Shown here: positions 63,603 to 64,000 of the stretch, piece after piece
Layout: each line of letters opens with the position of its first letter
How positions within the stretch are numbered: the first letter of the stretch is position 1
DNA from: Commensalibacter oyaizuii
GTDB taxonomy: Bacteria; Pseudomonadota; Alphaproteobacteria; Acetobacterales; Acetobacteraceae
Assembly: GCF_029953265.1 (NCBI RefSeq)
Contig: NZ_JASBAO010000001.1
Location: 372,001-436,000, forward strand
DNA length: 64,000 nucleotides
Reading direction: 5' to 3'
Made by a program: the position numbers and the translations under genes
Notes under the pieces: generated by a model
Database searches by the model: none
Seen by the model: only the letters and a program-made list of their open reading frames with translations
Told to the model about the DNA's origin: nothing

Positions 63603-64000
63603 ATGTTGACATGGTCTTCTCCCTGCATTGTATTAAATGCACGTTTGTACGGGGAAACAGACGGTATTGCCAGTATCTTGTCGCTTGATCATGGACTATA
63701 TCGTGGTTTGGTCAAAGGTATGGCTTCAAAAAAGCAATCCCCAATCTGGCAAATGGGTAATTTCGTTGCTGCTTCATGGTCGGCAAGATTGCAAGACCAA
63801 CTTGGCTATCTTAAGGGTGAATTGGTTAGAGCCAACTTTGCCTCTTTATCTGGGCACCCTTTGGCTTTTACAATTTTATCTTCTATATGTTCTGTTGCTG
63901 AGATTGGGTTGCTGGAAAGACAACCTGTTGAAAATATTGCCAAAAGTTTATTTCAATTATTAACATTGCTGAGCCTTGAGCCACACGAGCAATCAATCCA
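63603..64000 (+). CDS. recO: DNA repair protein RecO (partial, runs off window)
   Basis: RecO loads RecA with RecR and anneals SSB-coated strands. ATG 63603 is preceded by AAGGAGGGG, an excellent ribosome site, and the frame is open to the window end. The N-terminal OB-fold is recognisable: A-R-L-Y-G-E-T-D, then H-G-L-Y-R-G-L-V-K-G, W-S-A-R-L-Q-D-Q-L-G, and the following helical region with A-F-T-I-L-S-S-I. About 132 codons are visible of the usual 240. It sits 27 bases behind tsf. Confidence 0.93.
   Translation, partial: MLTWSSPCIVLNARLYGETDGIASILSLDHGLYRGLVKGMASKKQSPIWQMGNFVAASWSARLQDQLGYLKGELVRANFASLSGHPLAFTILSSICSVAEIGLLERQPVENIAKSLFQLLTLLSLEPHEQSI

Noticed and set aside
63637-63963. 108-codon plus-strand frame at the right end
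   Set aside because: It is an out-of-frame shadow of recO, whose own frame has a strong ribosome site and family motifs.
1-64000. CRISPR array, insertion sequence, prophage or integrative element
   Set aside because: No regular repeats with spacers, transposase or integrase motifs, or terminal repeats with target duplications were found on reading; a dedicated repeat search was not possible.

Overview
The window is a stretch of AT-rich alphaproteobacterial chromosome with no rRNA, tRNA, prophage, insertion sequence or CRISPR array that I can see. Several families typical of Alphaproteobacteria point there: a TrcR/DUF1013 cell-cycle regulator, a DUF1150 protein behind a small heat-shock gene, a TIGR02302-type protein behind lysA, and the rnd-kdsD-lptC-lptA-lptB order. 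The strong AT bias together with this content suggests Acetobacteraceae of the insect-gut (Commensalibacter-like) kind. That placement is inference and was not tested by a search.

Layout: 1-5.8 kb holds argB (cut by the left edge), dapD, dapE and a membrane protein on the plus strand, facing truA, fmt and def on the minus strand. 5.9-8.6 kb is a stress module: Hsp20 with an RpoH-like promoter and a possible ROSE-type RNA thermometer, DUF1150, the hibernation factor Hpf, and a DUF817 membrane gene broken by one in-frame TAG. 8.66-16.7 kb is a complete kdpFABCDE potassium-uptake operon with its two-component system, preceded by two direct repeats that resemble KdpE sites. 16.7-22.4 kb carries lptB-lptA-lptC-kdsD (lipopolysaccharide transport and Kdo synthesis), an RNase D, an EVE protein and an M48 protease. 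22.5-25.6 kb is an iron-uptake pair (TonB receptor and PiuC) behind a near-consensus Fur box. 25.7-28.5 kb is accessory: a class D beta-lactamase, tehB and a decayed isochorismatase-family gene.

28.5-43.5 kb is mostly housekeeping: the argH-lptM-lysA-TIGR02302 series interrupted by a divergent secreted trypsin-like protease, radC, purE-purK, trcR, rpmE, mscL, a small lipoprotein, secD-secF and a Gfo/Idh/MocA oxidoreductase. A solitary GmrSD-like DUF262/DUF1524 protein (43.6-45.3 kb) is a likely defence gene. Next come uup and, at 47.1-53.7 kb, a six-gene minus-strand operon: a GT2 glycosyltransferase, a TVP38/DedA-type membrane protein, three tandem paralogous polytopic proteins sharing a GRFWAEEG motif, and an acyltransferase-3. 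I read this as a candidate lipid-carrier-dependent surface glycan modification system, and it is the most interesting unexplained locus here. 53.8-59.6 kb has cydD-cydC, an OmpA-like lipoprotein and recQ. The right end has an iolG-like dehydrogenase, an unidentified gene broken by two in-frame stops, then rpsB, tsf and the start of recO.

Genes that work together: dapD, dapE and lysA belong to the lysine/diaminopimelate pathway, and argB and argH to arginine synthesis. kdsD and LptABC serve lipopolysaccharide. Three separate genes are degraded (DUF817, isochorismatase-like, and the 60.8 kb gene), which suggests ongoing reductive evolution of accessory functions.
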